Source: Azolla caroliniana (lineage: Eukaryota > Polypodiophyta). Taken from it: a stretch of DNA of 64,000 nucleotides. The position numbers were made by a program, and so were the translations under genes. The DNA lies in contig JBHGNT010000005.1 in the NCBI GenBank assembly GCA_043228905.1, forward strand, positions 2,976,001 to 3,040,000, in the 5' to 3' direction. The notes below the pieces were generated by a model. That model was not told the DNA's origin, did not search any database, and saw only the letters and a list, made by a program, of their open reading frames with translations. This document shows, piece after piece, positions 15,134 through 26,749 of this stretch (the first letter of the stretch is position 1; every line of letters starts with the position of its first letter).

Positions 15134-16639
15134 CATAATGTTTTATTATTTATATAAGGGTCTAGTGGTAACCTTCTACTTTTGGCTGGATAGTCAACCA
15201 AAAACTTCAAATGCATGGTTATCATCAAACAAGAATGCAAATGCCAAATTTGAACTAAAATGTTTTCCCTTCAGCTATATAAGTGAAGGTAAAACGAATG
15301 CACAATATATATATATATATTCTCAAGGCCGAAGAGCCTATACATCATATACACTACAAATATATGTACGTCAGCAACATTCAAATTATTTTTCTTTTTC
15401 TACATTTCTCGCTTGTAGGATAAGATAATGTGTGTATAATTGTTAAGCTTTTTTCTTTAGTTTTTGTTATTTTTGTATTCCTCTCCATGTTTATATTTGG
15501 TAGGGGTTGAACTCTGCAATGAACCTTAATTAGCATAATATACCCTATATCATGGTCTTGTCCCATCACATTAGTTGGTGCCTCAAATAAATCATATTAT
15601 TAGTGGTGTCGATGATTCATACATCCAAAATTGAAACTAGCTTTTAAACTTCACAAGTGAGATCAAGTTAAAGTACTTTGGGAGCAAACCCTTGTAGGCC
15701 CTATTGAGTTCATTGAAGCTATTGGATAGATCATCTTTGGATAGTCGAACATTAAGCAAGAGAATCATATAGAGAAATTTGCAATGAATCTTTGTCTTGA
15801 TATATAAATGCATACTTTTAACATATTGAGATTACATGGAGGTTTCATAGAAAAGCAATGCCTCATTAATATAGGAGATCCATGGTCCACTTTCATGGAA
15901 GTTAGCATTCTTATGGTTGTAGCCATGCCAATTTTCATAAAAATCCATGTATTTTGTTTAGGAATATTAATGGGTCATTATGAAGAATTGTATCAAGAAC
16001 TTTACAACAGTTAAACAACTCTAAACTTGCCAAACTTTGTGCTATCTAAAAATATGGTAGTTTATAAGTTTAGATTATGTGCTAATTATACCTTATAAAA
16101 TATACTAGTTATCCTAGGTTTTCCATGATTGGAAGTGTAATTACAATTGTTTCAAGTGTTTATGTTGCAGCCTTGAATTGGAGCAAAATGATGGCGCGAA
16201 CAAAAGTTGGTAAGTTTATGGGTGGGAATGTTGCTTATTTGTTCTTAATATATCCCAAAGCTAGGCCACGAGTTTGCCAACCCACAAACAAACATCAAAT
16301 AGCTTGTTTTTCTTTCTCTAAACACGTAGAAACATTTGAGGTTGTTGGAATGTATGCTATATGCATGTGGACATGTGAATTCATTCTCATGGTAGTGAGG
16401 GGCATGGAAGCAATTTCCAAAGAATAGCATAACAAAATTTGTATGAAGTTATAACCTTCTATAATTTTAGTTGGGCAAGCTTAGAACCTTTTTAAATCGT
16501 TAGAAAATAGACTCAACATTTATCGAATATTCAACAAACTTCAACATTTACCTCTTGCATCTTAGTGACATTGATTTTTCACTATGTCGACATTCATAAT
16601 GTGACAAAGTAACGTCTCTTTTACCTTCTCGATAGACCT
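15134..16639. other. Intergenic region between beta-amylase and the Penelope-like element
   Basis: No gene recognised. A short TA run at about 15307-15320 lies in the probable 3' region of the beta-amylase transcript. No upstream copy of the hammerhead motif and no GIY-YIG endonuclease frame were seen before the Penelope-like element. Confidence 0.55.
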
Positions 16640-16735
16640 ACCTCTACTTTAGATACTTTCATGTGGTTAGGACGTCATACATCTAATTTTCCCTTCTCCC
16701 CATATGTGAAAAAGACCCATAGTAGGAAACCTCGT

Positions 16736-17015
16736 AATAAATTTTGGACGCCTCTCCTTAGTAAACCTAGAATTAGTAGGATCCACAACCCCTCTAATTA
16801 TTCCCTCTCTAAACATGAGACACAACTCCTTAGCCTAGGTTTGAAACACATCCTCCCATCTTCTCCACCATCATCAATAAATTTTGGACGCCTCTCCTTA
16901 GTAAACCTAGAATTAGTAGGATCCACAACCCCTCTAATTATTCCCTCTCTAAACATGAGACACAACTCCTTAGCCTAGGTTTGAAACACATCCTCCCATC
17001 TTCTCCACCATCATC
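16736..17015 (+). repeat. Perfect 140-bp tandem duplication inside the Penelope-like ORF
   Basis: Bases 16736-16875 are repeated exactly at 16876-17015. As 140 is not a multiple of three, the copy shifts the reading frame. One copy reads in frame with the upstream part and the other in frame with the reverse transcriptase. Removing one copy would restore continuity. Zero differences between copies implies a very recent event or an assembly artefact. Confidence 0.97.
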
Positions 17016-18878
17016 CCCTACCCTACTTCAAGAATTTGAAAGCCTAAGTAGGACCCTTCGACTTAAACATTTTTTCAAAGATGTGAATAATTCGCCCCAA
17101 AATCCCTTTAAGCTACCTAACCCTAGTTGGCAACCTCCTACTAAGTACATTCCCCTAGAAAACATTATAGCTAAACACCAAACTATCTTTAGGGACACAC
17201 TTCATACAGTCAAATTAAAACCCACTAGGATTGCACCTCACTTATCACTAGTTGTACAATCTCTTAAGAAAAACAACAAAATCATAATCCTACCTGCTGA
17301 CAAAAATGTTGGAGTGTGTGTTCTTGATAAGGACACGTACTATAACAAAGCTATAGAACACCTTTCCGATACTAATACATATAAAAAAGTCTCCTACTAT
17401 CCACTTGAGGAGTTATCCTATAGATTGAGAAGCATTGTTAATAACCATCTTGGTACCCTATCCAACATAGAAGCCAACTACATACTACATAAACCCTCAA
17501 AAGGGTACCAAGTATGCAATATATATTTCCTCCCAAAACTCCATAAAAACCCAATAGGTTTTAGACCTATTTGCTCATACAATAACTCCCTTTTTGAACA
17601 AACATCAAAATGGCTTCACCACCAACTCATGCCTATCCTTCTCCTTCAGAAGCAATATTTGAAAGACTCGTATTCCCTTGTCCAGACTTTAGAACATCTC
17701 AACCCACCCCCTAATAGCTTTATCTTTACCTTTGATGTTGAATCTTTATATCCCAGCATACCCCCTAAGTTAGAACTTCAAGCTTTACGAAAAATGATTA
17801 CCCCACATTTTTCATCTTCTAAAACTAACCTTATCTATACACTTAGTGCACTCACATTAGAATATCACTTTCTATCCTTTGATAACATGATTTATCAACA
17901 AGTCAAGGGTACGACCATGGGTAGTAATTTTTCTGTAGTTTATGCATGCCTATTCTTAGCTCACTTAGAGAACTCCCAACCATCACACCCTAATTTTTTC
18001 TATTTCATTAGATATATAGGTGATGCATTCGGGATATGGACGGGTACTAAACCCGAATTGGAAAATTATCTCCACCTCCACTAATAATTACATCAAAATT
18101 ACCATAACCACTTCTCCCTTTAGATTACCGTTCTTAGATTTATGGATTAACCTAAAGAATTCACATTTCTCCTTTAATTGCTACCAAAAGCCCCAAAATG
18201 CCTACCAATATCTCTCATTCTCGTCAGTTCACCCCCTTCACTTAAAATGTCATTTTATTATTAATGAACAAAAACGATACCTAATTAGAGAAAGTACCCC
18301 CTTAGGTTTTCTTCGAATGAAAAAACTATTTTCTAGTAGATTAGTTAAGAGAGGATATCCCCTTTCTTTTATATTAGAGAATTATAAAAAGGTCTTATTT
18401 AGCGCTAGGAAATCACTTGTATTTGGTAGAAAACCTAAAAGTACCCTTATACCTGTCATCTTCAAACTTAGGTATACGAAAGATACCCCTAGATTAGGAA
18501 TTCACGACATGCTAGAAAACCTCCACGCAGATTTAGCCACACATACCCAACTATCCGAACTACTGTGACCCTTCATATGTTGGACTAAGTCTAAGTCCAT
18601 TCATTCCCTTCTCGTCAAAACTAAATATAAATCCATAAATACTCCCACTTAATACTATATTCCTTTTATATCCCACCCCTATAATCCCCCTCTTCTTAGA
18701 GCCCACCCCCACCGATCACTTATCATATACATACATATAACCCCCCTCTAGCCCACTTTCACTTATCAATCCTTTGCCTATCACGATTCCCCGTTTCCCT
18801 CTCTCCCCTCATTAAACTCCTATTCTATCTCTCTCTCTCTCTCTTCCCCTTATATAAACCTACCCTCTTGTTGTAAAT

Positions 18879-18930
18879 GACCTTGGCACTGATGAGCTCT
18901 ACCTAGAGCGAAACTAGTTTGCACATGGTC
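18879..18930 (+). ncRNA. Type I hammerhead ribozyme of the Penelope-like element
   Basis: All core elements are present in order. Stem I outer pairs GACC (18879-18882) with GGUC (18927-18930), and inner GCA (18886-18888) with UGC (18920-18922); between them is an internal loop of UUG against ACAU. Then come the invariant CUGAUGA (18889-18895), stem II GCUCU/AGAGC (18896-18900 with 18905-18909) closed by an ACCU loop, GAAA (18910-18913), a tiny helix III, and the GUU cleavage triplet (18917-18919). Cleavage is predicted after U18919. Helix III is the palindrome AAACUAGUUU (18911-18920), too short to close alone but able to pair between two molecules. Published work describes such minimal-helix-III hammerheads in Penelope-like retroelements. 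It is on the same strand as the reverse transcriptase and downstream of it. Catalysis itself is inferred. Confidence 0.88.
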
Positions 18931-20798
18931 TTTCTAATGAAATTTTCTTAAGCTTTTCTTTTTTTTCTCACTCACTCTTCTCTTCTTCTTTCATCTCATT
19001 CTCTTTTACTCTTGTTCACCTCTAATCCTACTCAACTCAGTTTCACTTGCATCATTGCTTTATTTCTTTTCTTACTCTTCTCATATCATCTCAATAGTTG
19101 TTGCTCGTTCGTTCGCACTCCTTGTCACAACAAACGGTAGAGGATCTAAAAGGCGTATACTCTATGTTCTTTTTGGGGAATTCCCACCAAATGTGGTTTT
19201 TGAGCAATATTAAGGAAATTCATGAATTAGTCGACAACGTGATTTGTGTGAAACGCCCCTTCGTGCTCGTTGAGAAGGAAAAATAATGAGAAGTATTGCT
19301 TTGTTTTGCTAAACTTGTAATTTATGGCTATAAGATGATATTGCCTTCTTTCATGATCTTTGAAAATTTTTTAATTCTAAATTCCCATAGTCAATTCTTT
19401 GTGCAATCTAAGTTGCATTCAAGATTCACATATAGTAATCCACGAACATTCTGTTGAAAGTACAAAAGAGGAACTACGACATTAATTTTCTTTTATAATG
19501 AATGCAACACTATAGTATACAAAGGGTCAAACACTTTAGCCCCCGTTGCAAGTTGTAAGATACAATGTTTATAATTGCACCATCATATGTTTATTGCTAG
19601 ATAAAGTTGGGCGTAGTTGATAAGATCAATTAAACCCAATGACAATTTTCACTATTGGCGATATGTAATATATTGAATACCATTTACTATTCAACTATTT
19701 TCTTGAATAGTATGATGCAATAGAAATATATTTCTTTGACTTTAATAGTCATGTGCCATTGTAACAAGATGTTGCATAAAGATTTCTTCTCTTACACACA
19801 AAGGAAATGTCATCTTCCATTTCCAACTCAGCCAAAACAAAGTTTTCTTCATTCAAACCTAGTAAGCCCGCCTTGACAATCTACAATTCCTTGTATTAAA
19901 AGAATCTTATATGACATATGAAGGTGGGAATATGCTTCAAGTTTATGACAATAAGAAAGCATGTTTTAAAAGGTATAAGAAGTGGGAGAGGACTTTTAAA
20001 AAAAGAATGATAAATTTGGAAGAAAGACGGACGTTAGATGAGGCCCAAAATTCCTCTTCTTTTGTGTCCACCCACGAGTGGAGAGAAACCATACTATAGA
20101 TATACATATATGGGGGGAGAAAGAAAGATATATCAACATCTTCTAAGACCAAAATTGGCCCATGAGATAATTGGTTTATTGCAAAATGTGGTGTTTACCC
20201 AATCATCGAAAATAAAAATAAAATAGAGCTTAAGCTAAAAGAGTTCTAGTATTGTACAAAACATGTTATGGTATAACATATTCTATAGAGGAAATGACTT
20301 TGTACTAAGCCTAGTTTCATTTCCATCCAAGTCTCTCAAAAAGAAGAGGGAGGTCAAAGGATTTCAATGTGGGTGTGGCTTGTGGTCCCAATGCAGAAGG
20401 TACCCCAACCATAGCTTATGGGTGGTGTAACTCACGTTCCCTTATCTTCTCAATTGCTTTTACACCACATTGAGTTGGTTTGAAGCTCGGCATTTGAGGG
20501 CGTTTGGGAGAGAGAGAATGAGTGAGAGAGTGTGTGTTTGTTCCTTAGAAGGCTTTGGAAAGATGTACTGCATATAAGCCATATGAAGTTCTCGACTGCC
20601 TAAAACAACATGATTTTGTGCCATCCTTGGGCTCGTTTTTGTCACAATTAAACCTTGGAGTCTAATATCAAAAGAAATGTGAATGTTTGTATTCAGACAA
20701 ACTACTATGCTTTTCTAGGTAATAACCACAACATTTGTGCATGCGAAAACCTCATATGTTTTTTGTGAAGAACACCTGTTAATCAATCAACGGAAACT

Positions 20799-20800
<2 letters not shown>

Positions 20801-20830
<30 letters not shown>
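20801..20830. repeat. GA microsatellite
   Basis: An uninterrupted AG run of about 15 units in intergenic DNA. Confidence 0.95.
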
Positions 20831-20835
<5 letters not shown>

Positions 20836-21104
20836 CAAAACAAATTATGGGTATATTTGATTGAGGATTTTGTGAAAAACTTGGTTGGTATAATACAAAG
20901 TAAGCAAAATGTGATGCCCATGAAACGATTTTTACTTAACTTCCCTTGTATACGCCTCTTCCGACAAGCCCCCAAACCCTAAACTTGGTCAGTGTATTAT
21001 TGCATAATGAACGCGTGAAATTGTGTCCCCTCTCCACCCTTGAAGGGTTTTCTTTATTTCTTCACGTAGTACCTAGTACAGGTCATACTAATGGCAAGCC
21101 AATC

Positions 21105-21510
21105 AAGCATAAGAGATTAAGGAGAATAATAAATAGATCAAGGGTGTTGAATCACACCAAGCACCTCTGAGTGAAGGACATGAGAGGAACATAAATTACC
21201 ATATAAGTGTTCCATACCACCGAATATTACCTTATGTTATACCTCAGATGGTGAATGACAGATATGGAGAAGAGAGCGTAGCCTTACCAATAGAGTTCTT
21301 GACAATGTCTGAAGATGCCAAGACATGAAGGGGGTAGTGAGTCCCCTATATATATATATATATGGGTTAGGGTTCCAGGGCACTATGGTGTTGCCTCCCA
21401 AGTGTTTATAGGTGTTTGTCCCGGTTCCTAGGATAACCAGTCTCCCCTCCCCCCGACTATACAAACCTCTCAACCGATCAACATTAGCTATAGAAAAATT
21501 GGTCCTCTCG
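21105..21510. repeat. Dispersed repeat, copy 1
   Basis: Words such as ATTACCTTATGTTATACCT, GAAGAGAGCGTAGCCTTACC, TTGACAATGTCTGAAGATG and AGGGGGTAGTGAGTCCCC recur, diverged but in the same order and orientation, at about 46560-46945. An internal TA run is present here but not in the other copy. The repeat class is unknown; no coding domain or clear terminal repeats were seen. Confidence 0.6.
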
Positions 21511-21720
21511 TGTGAAAGAGTCTCTTTCATTTCGATCTTCCCTCATCCATTATGTATGTATATAGAAGAAAAGGTGGGGGGTGGAGGCTTCAAACAAAAT
21601 ACATAAATAAAATAAAGGAGACCAAAATTCAGAAAAAGAGAATTTAGTGGAGATAATGTATGTAATGCAAATGAAGATCATATATTTTTTTTCTGTGCGT
21701 GAACGCGCGCATTCATACGG

Positions 21721-21729
21721 AAACCCTAA
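21721..21729 (+). promoter_or_regulatory. Telo-box upstream of glycyl-tRNA synthetase
   Basis: AAACCCTAA lies 115 bp upstream of the GlyRS ATG, near a run of purine-rich leader sequence. Telo-boxes are common in promoters and leaders of plant genes for ribosomal proteins and translation factors, which fits a tRNA synthetase. The role here is inference. Confidence 0.5.
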
Positions 21730-21843
21730 AAAGAGCTCAATCCCCCCCACCACAGGCCACAAGGAAACGGGAGATATCAGACGAGCAGCAGAAGCAGAAG
21801 CAGAAGCAGTAAGAAGAAGAAGAAGAAGAAAGAGGACACAGTA

Positions 21844-24800
21844 ATGGCAGGAGCATCGGCAGCCGAGATAGAGAGGATGAGGCTGGCGTTGGTCGAGAAA
21901 CAGGAGGCCATCGATCACCAAGCCTCCTTGGTCCGATCCCTCAAAGCCTCTCACTCCGCAGTAGCTGCATCAATCCAATCGGAAGCTTCTTCTGAATCTT
22001 CGTTTACGAGCCACGGCGAGGTTGAAGCTGCCGTTTCTCTCCTCCAACAACTCAAGCTGGACCTTCAGTCTGCTTCCAAGGAATTCGCCTCTGCCGTGTC
22101 CGGAAATGGTCCCGTTTTGAGCTCCGAAACGTTCCGCAAGAACGTGAACAAAACCCTGGAGAGCAGGCTCTTCATCATCCCTTCTTTCCAGATCTATGGG
22201 GGCGTCTCAGGACTCTACGACTATGGACCTCCTGGCTGTGCTGTGAAAGCAAACGTTTTGGCCTTCTGGAGACAGGTATGTATTATCTATGTCTACTTGT
22301 GGAAGAATAGTCACTTATTTTGCAATCATGCTTGGTGAACTTGATCGAATTTTGTTTTTGTGCGTCATTCCACAGTATGATAATCCATGTGCAACTAACC
22401 TTTCTGTATGTGGAAGAGAACTATCACGAAGCCAAATACGTGCTGACTCTATAATATCTCTTTGTAAATGTTCTTTCCAATATTTTGCACTATTCTCTCG
22501 TATCATAATCCATGTGGAAGTTTGTGTTAGATAGAACCTCTGTAACGACAATTAAATTCTCAACTGTCCATCCTTCTTAATGCAGTAAAAGTTCAGGCAA
22601 ATGGTAATTGAAATCTAGATATGAAAATTGCATCTTTTTGCTTTGGAGGATGAGATAGGAGAGCTTCTTTTACTATTATCAGGATTCAAGCAATCCATAT
22701 TCCTATATAATCTTTGCCGTTGCAATCAAGGTTTTGATTTCATACTGTTTTGGTGTGCTCTAATGAAGACCAAAATCCAATTTATGTAGAATCACACTAA
22801 TCACCATCAATTTTTCAGTTTATCATATTCTGGATCAAAGGTTCAGGGAGAATCTCTTACATCTTTCAAGATTTGTTCTGCATTGTTTTTGTATGTGATA
22901 ATTCAGATGAAAGACTGCTGTATGTGTCTCAATCGAGATTCTACCTAAATCATGCTTTTATACATGAATCCATATGAAATTTTAACTTTAGATACAATCA
23001 CTGTAAATGCAATGAATTTTTTTAGGAATTTGCTTGTTATTTCTTATATAATAAGGCAAATTAACTATATTTAGGAACATCTTTAGTGATAGTCAGAATT
23101 GCACGTGTTCATTGTTCTCTCATATTATAAACGGGATGAATGTTTGTTTTGGGCGGGTTATTTGTTATAATGGCTCTGGACCAGTCAAGGATGATATTCA
23201 CGCTTATGCCTAATGTTTTGCAGCATTTTGTTTTGGAGGAAGGAATGCTGGAAGTAGACTGTCCTTGTGTAACACCTCATGCAGTCTTGAAAGCTTCAGG
23301 CCATGTTGACAGGTTTACTGATCTTATGGTAAAGGATGAAAATTCTGGCCAGTGCTACAGAGCTGACCATTTGCTGAAAGATTATTGCAAGGAAAACCTG
23401 GAGAAAGATCTGTTGATGTCAGGAGATAAAAGGAAAGAGTTGAAACATGTGCTCGCTGTACTTGATGAGCTTAGTGCAGAAGAGCTTGGCGCAAAACTCA
23501 AACAGTATGGGATTGTTGCCCCTGACACAAAGAATGCACTCTCGGATCCATTTCCATTCAACCTGATGTTTGCTACCTCAATTGGCCCTACTGGTCTTCT
23601 TCAAGGGTATGATTTTGTTTTCTATTAAGCGTGCTAGTGAGAATTTTCTATTGCTTCTTAAATGGAATTAGCCATTGATTCTTGCTAGTGAGACCTTTGA
23701 ATTCTTTGAAATGGTTCCGTGAAAAGAAGCCATTGGCTCATGTTCATCCGGGGGCTTGTATTTCGCATTCTTCATTTTATTTCTGCAAAACCAACACTCA
23801 CATAGTTGTGCTATTACCTATATATGAGTTTTAGGCTACTGCTATTAGCTTACATTTGTATGCTTTATATAAAAGCATTTCAGAATTTATTGCATTATTA
23901 TTTTTGTTTTCGTGAAGATCTTTAGAACCTGTGCTTGCTTTGGCACAAGCATAGATACTCAAGATTCCCACCTGAAACTTGCTGACATTAGCTTTACCCA
24001 ACTTGGTTTGAGGTCCTTTCCTATGCTTGCAGATTTTAAATCTCTTCATTTTGATCCTTCCTTTCCTCCTTTCTGGCCATTTTTCATCCTTCCTTTTCCC
24101 CTTTTTGAGTGGTTAGAATTTTGTTTGTTTATGTTCTACACTTTTATTTGGATAGAGATTTATACAAAAAGCATGGTAAGTATGTAGATAACTAATTGAA
24201 ACGAGCATATGAGTTTTATCCATTATCTTTATTCATGAATGTCACTTCGTTCTTATCAGATATTTGAGGCCAGAAACAGCTCAGGGTATTTTTGTTAATT
24301 TTAAGGATTTATACTACTATAATGGTAGTAAACTTCCATTTGCTGCAGCTCAAATTGGGCAAGCATTTAGAAATGAGGTATTCCTAGTCCATAGGTATTG
24401 CTTGAATTCATGCTTGTAGTAGTAATAATTAGAACTTATAATCTACCTGTATTGACAGATTGCTCCAAGACAAGGTCTGTTAAGAGTCAGAGAATTTACG
24501 CTAGCTGAAATTGAGCATTTTGTTGACCCAGATGACAAGGCACATCCAAAATTTAAAGATGTGGCTAATTTAGAATTGTTGCTGTTTCCACGTGAGCAAC
24601 AAATGCAAGTCAAGGAACCGATATTGACTCGGCTTGGGGATGCAGTTGCCAAAGTAACATTAAACAACTTAATTTATTACCTATTTTTTAAATGAATAAC
24701 TATCTTAGTTAATGAATAGATGGTAAATCAATTCTAGTATATCAGAACTTAGAATATAGCTGTACTTTTTCAAATTTCATTTTAAGTATAAATATGTAAA

Positions 24801-26749
24801 TCAATAATTAATTATATATCTAAGCCCAATTTCTACCTAATTTTATGTCCTTTAAGTTCTTCTATGGTAATTAAGGTTAGATCATATGGGTACCAGCAAG
24901 CTTCCATACTTTTTTGCTGTTTTAAATTGTGGCATGGGTTTAATAATTGTGCTGTTTTCTCATCAATTTAGTCAGTAAAATACACTTCTTTCCACTTTTG
25001 AGAACTCCATGTTGGAGTGCTGCTGCAAAAGCATCATAGACGAATTTTATGAGCCTTGAATTTATTCCCATGCACTACGTGAATACTGAAGACCAGCACC
25101 TTCTGTTTTACAGGGGATTATCAACAATGAAACACTGGGTTATTTTATTGGCAGAACATATTTATTCCTTTCCATCCTTGGTATAGACAAAGAAAGGCTA
25201 CGGTTCAGGCAGCATTTGTTGAATGAGATGGCTCATTATGCAGCAGATTGCTGGGATGCTGAAATTGAATGCTCCTATGGGTGGATTGAATGTGTGGGTC
25301 TGGCAGATAGGTCTGCATATGATTTAAAAGCTCATACTGTAAGTTCTCTCTGTAGTTTTATATGCTTTGGAGGATCATATATTTGATAAAATATAATTAT
25401 GGCAATTAAGACTAATGAATTACTTGATCAGTACAGAATAATTGTGGATATCACTTCTTAGATGTGAATGATGAGGGTGTCCTATATAAGCTGAAGAGGT
25501 CATGTGTGCACTTAGTGCGAAAATATCCTACCTATTAATTGTGTTGCTTCTAATGTTCCTCCATGTTCTGGAAATCTCTTGCAACTCATCTGACTATATT
25601 AAAGTTTTAGGCTTAGGGATTTTGTCAAACGGTCTAGTTTGCTACATTGTAATGTTGTCATTTCGTTTTGTATAATTAATGCCTTAAATGATTCTGCCAC
25701 ATCAGTGAAAGACTTCTTATATAACTTGTGGATTCTTCATTCAGGAAAAAAGTAAGGTCGAACTTGTGGCACGAGAGAAATTTGCCGTTCCTAGAGAAGT
25801 TGAGGTTGGTTCTATTTGTACAAGCAGACTTATCCTCAATTTGTGTCTAATGTGTTTTGCCTATGTTGAATACTTGTAGGAACTCTCAATTCTACCTATC
25901 AAGAAAGAGACTGGGAGATTCTTTAAAGGGGATGCTCGTAAAGTTGAGGAAGCACTGGAGGTAATTACTGTTTGTCTCATTTTGAAATATCTTTTTTATT
26001 TATCTGTCTTAATTATTCTATGTTCATATTATCCGTTTCAGTTTTCCTGCTTTCATATCTATCTTTTTTATTCTCTCTATCTTCAATATATTGACTGATG
26101 CAATATTGGGTATGTGAAGGCCATGACAGAAATAGAAGCTTTGGAAATGAAAACAAAGCTTGATGCAGATGGTCAAGTTTTGTTTAAAGTTTGCACCCTT
26201 GATAAGGAGGTGCAAATCACTAAAAATATGGTCTCTATTTCAAAAGATGTTAAAAAATTGACTGGAAGAACATTCACCCCTTCAGTCATTGAGCCATCAT
26301 TTGGGATTGGTAGAATAATATATTGCTTATATGAGCATAGTTTCTACACTAGGCCAAGTAAGAGTGGTGAAGAGCAATGCAACGTCTTCAAATTCTCACC
26401 AGTAGTTGCTCCCATAAAATGCACAGTTTTCCCATTGGTTCAAAAGAAAGAGTATGAAACAACTGCCACTAGTCTCTCAAGACAACTTACAAGAGTGGGG
26501 CTTTCTTGCAAAATCGATACTACAGGTACATCTATTGGGAAGAGGTATGCTAGAACTGATGAAATAGGTGTGCCGTTTGCTGTTACTGTTGATTCTGAAG
26601 AGACGGTCACTGTGAGAGAGAGAGATTCGAAAGAACAGGTTAGAGTCCCAGTAGACCTCGTTCCTTCAGTGTTGAAGGATCTTTGTGATCGCCTTTTGAC
26701 TTGGGAGGAAGTAAAATCAGCATATGAAGTGGTACAAAATGCCATGTAA
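21844..26749 (+). CDS. Glycyl-tRNA synthetase, eukaryotic alpha2 type, eight exons
   Basis: It charges tRNA-Gly with glycine in the cytosol, and in some plants also in mitochondria. Exons 21844-22275, 23224-23606, 24260-24377, 24459-24653, 25114-25338, 25745-25804, 25880-25960 and 26120-26749 all join in phase and give 707 residues, near the usual ~690. Domain order: a WHEP-like helical region near the N-terminus (residues ~5-60, with [16 protein letters not shown]); a class II core with motif 1 around [15 protein letters not shown], the insertion with [33 protein letters not shown] and motif 2 [34 protein letters not shown]; motif 3 [11 protein letters not shown]; then the anticodon-binding domain ([29 protein letters not shown]). 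All three class II motifs are intact. The start is the first ATG after a purine-rich leader; no organellar presequence is evident. A telo-box sits 115 bp upstream. Confidence 0.96.

Larger units (their letters stand above)
16640..18960 (+). mobile_element. Degenerate Penelope-like retroelement with reverse transcriptase
   Basis: The reverse transcriptase frame runs from 16661 to about 18652, with breaks. Family words, in order: NYSLSKHETQLLSLGLKHILP (N-terminal PLE signature), IIILPADKNVGVCVLDKDTYY, YFLPKLHKNP..FRPICSY, FTFDVESLYPSIP, KGTTMGSNFSVVYACLFL, the YxDD box as RYIGDAFGIWTG, LPFLDLWI, YQKPQNAYQYL..SVHPLHLK, and a late ICWTKSKSIHSLLVKTKY motif that precedes the endonuclease in complete elements. 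Breaks: a perfect 140-bp tandem duplication near the N-terminus, a one-base shift between 18020 and 18084, a TGA at 18566-18568, and Gly for the first Asp of YxDD. No GIY-YIG endonuclease is visible on either side. A hammerhead ribozyme lies 226 bp past the last stop. The element's termini are not defined; I saw no target duplication. Confidence 0.9.
18961..21843. other. Intergenic region between the Penelope-like element and GlyRS
   Basis: No gene recognised. Immediately after the ribozyme the plus strand is strikingly pyrimidine-rich (about 18950-19090). It contains a GA microsatellite at 20801-20830, a dispersed repeat at about 21105-21510 that has a diverged copy near 46.6 kb, and the GlyRS promoter with a telo-box. 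The short frame at 19098-19286 has no recognisable domain. Confidence 0.55.

Noticed and set aside
19098-19286. A possible GIY-YIG or other domain downstream of the Penelope reverse transcriptase.
   Set aside because: The 62-codon frame shows no GIY, YIG or downstream catalytic residues and no similarity to known elements.
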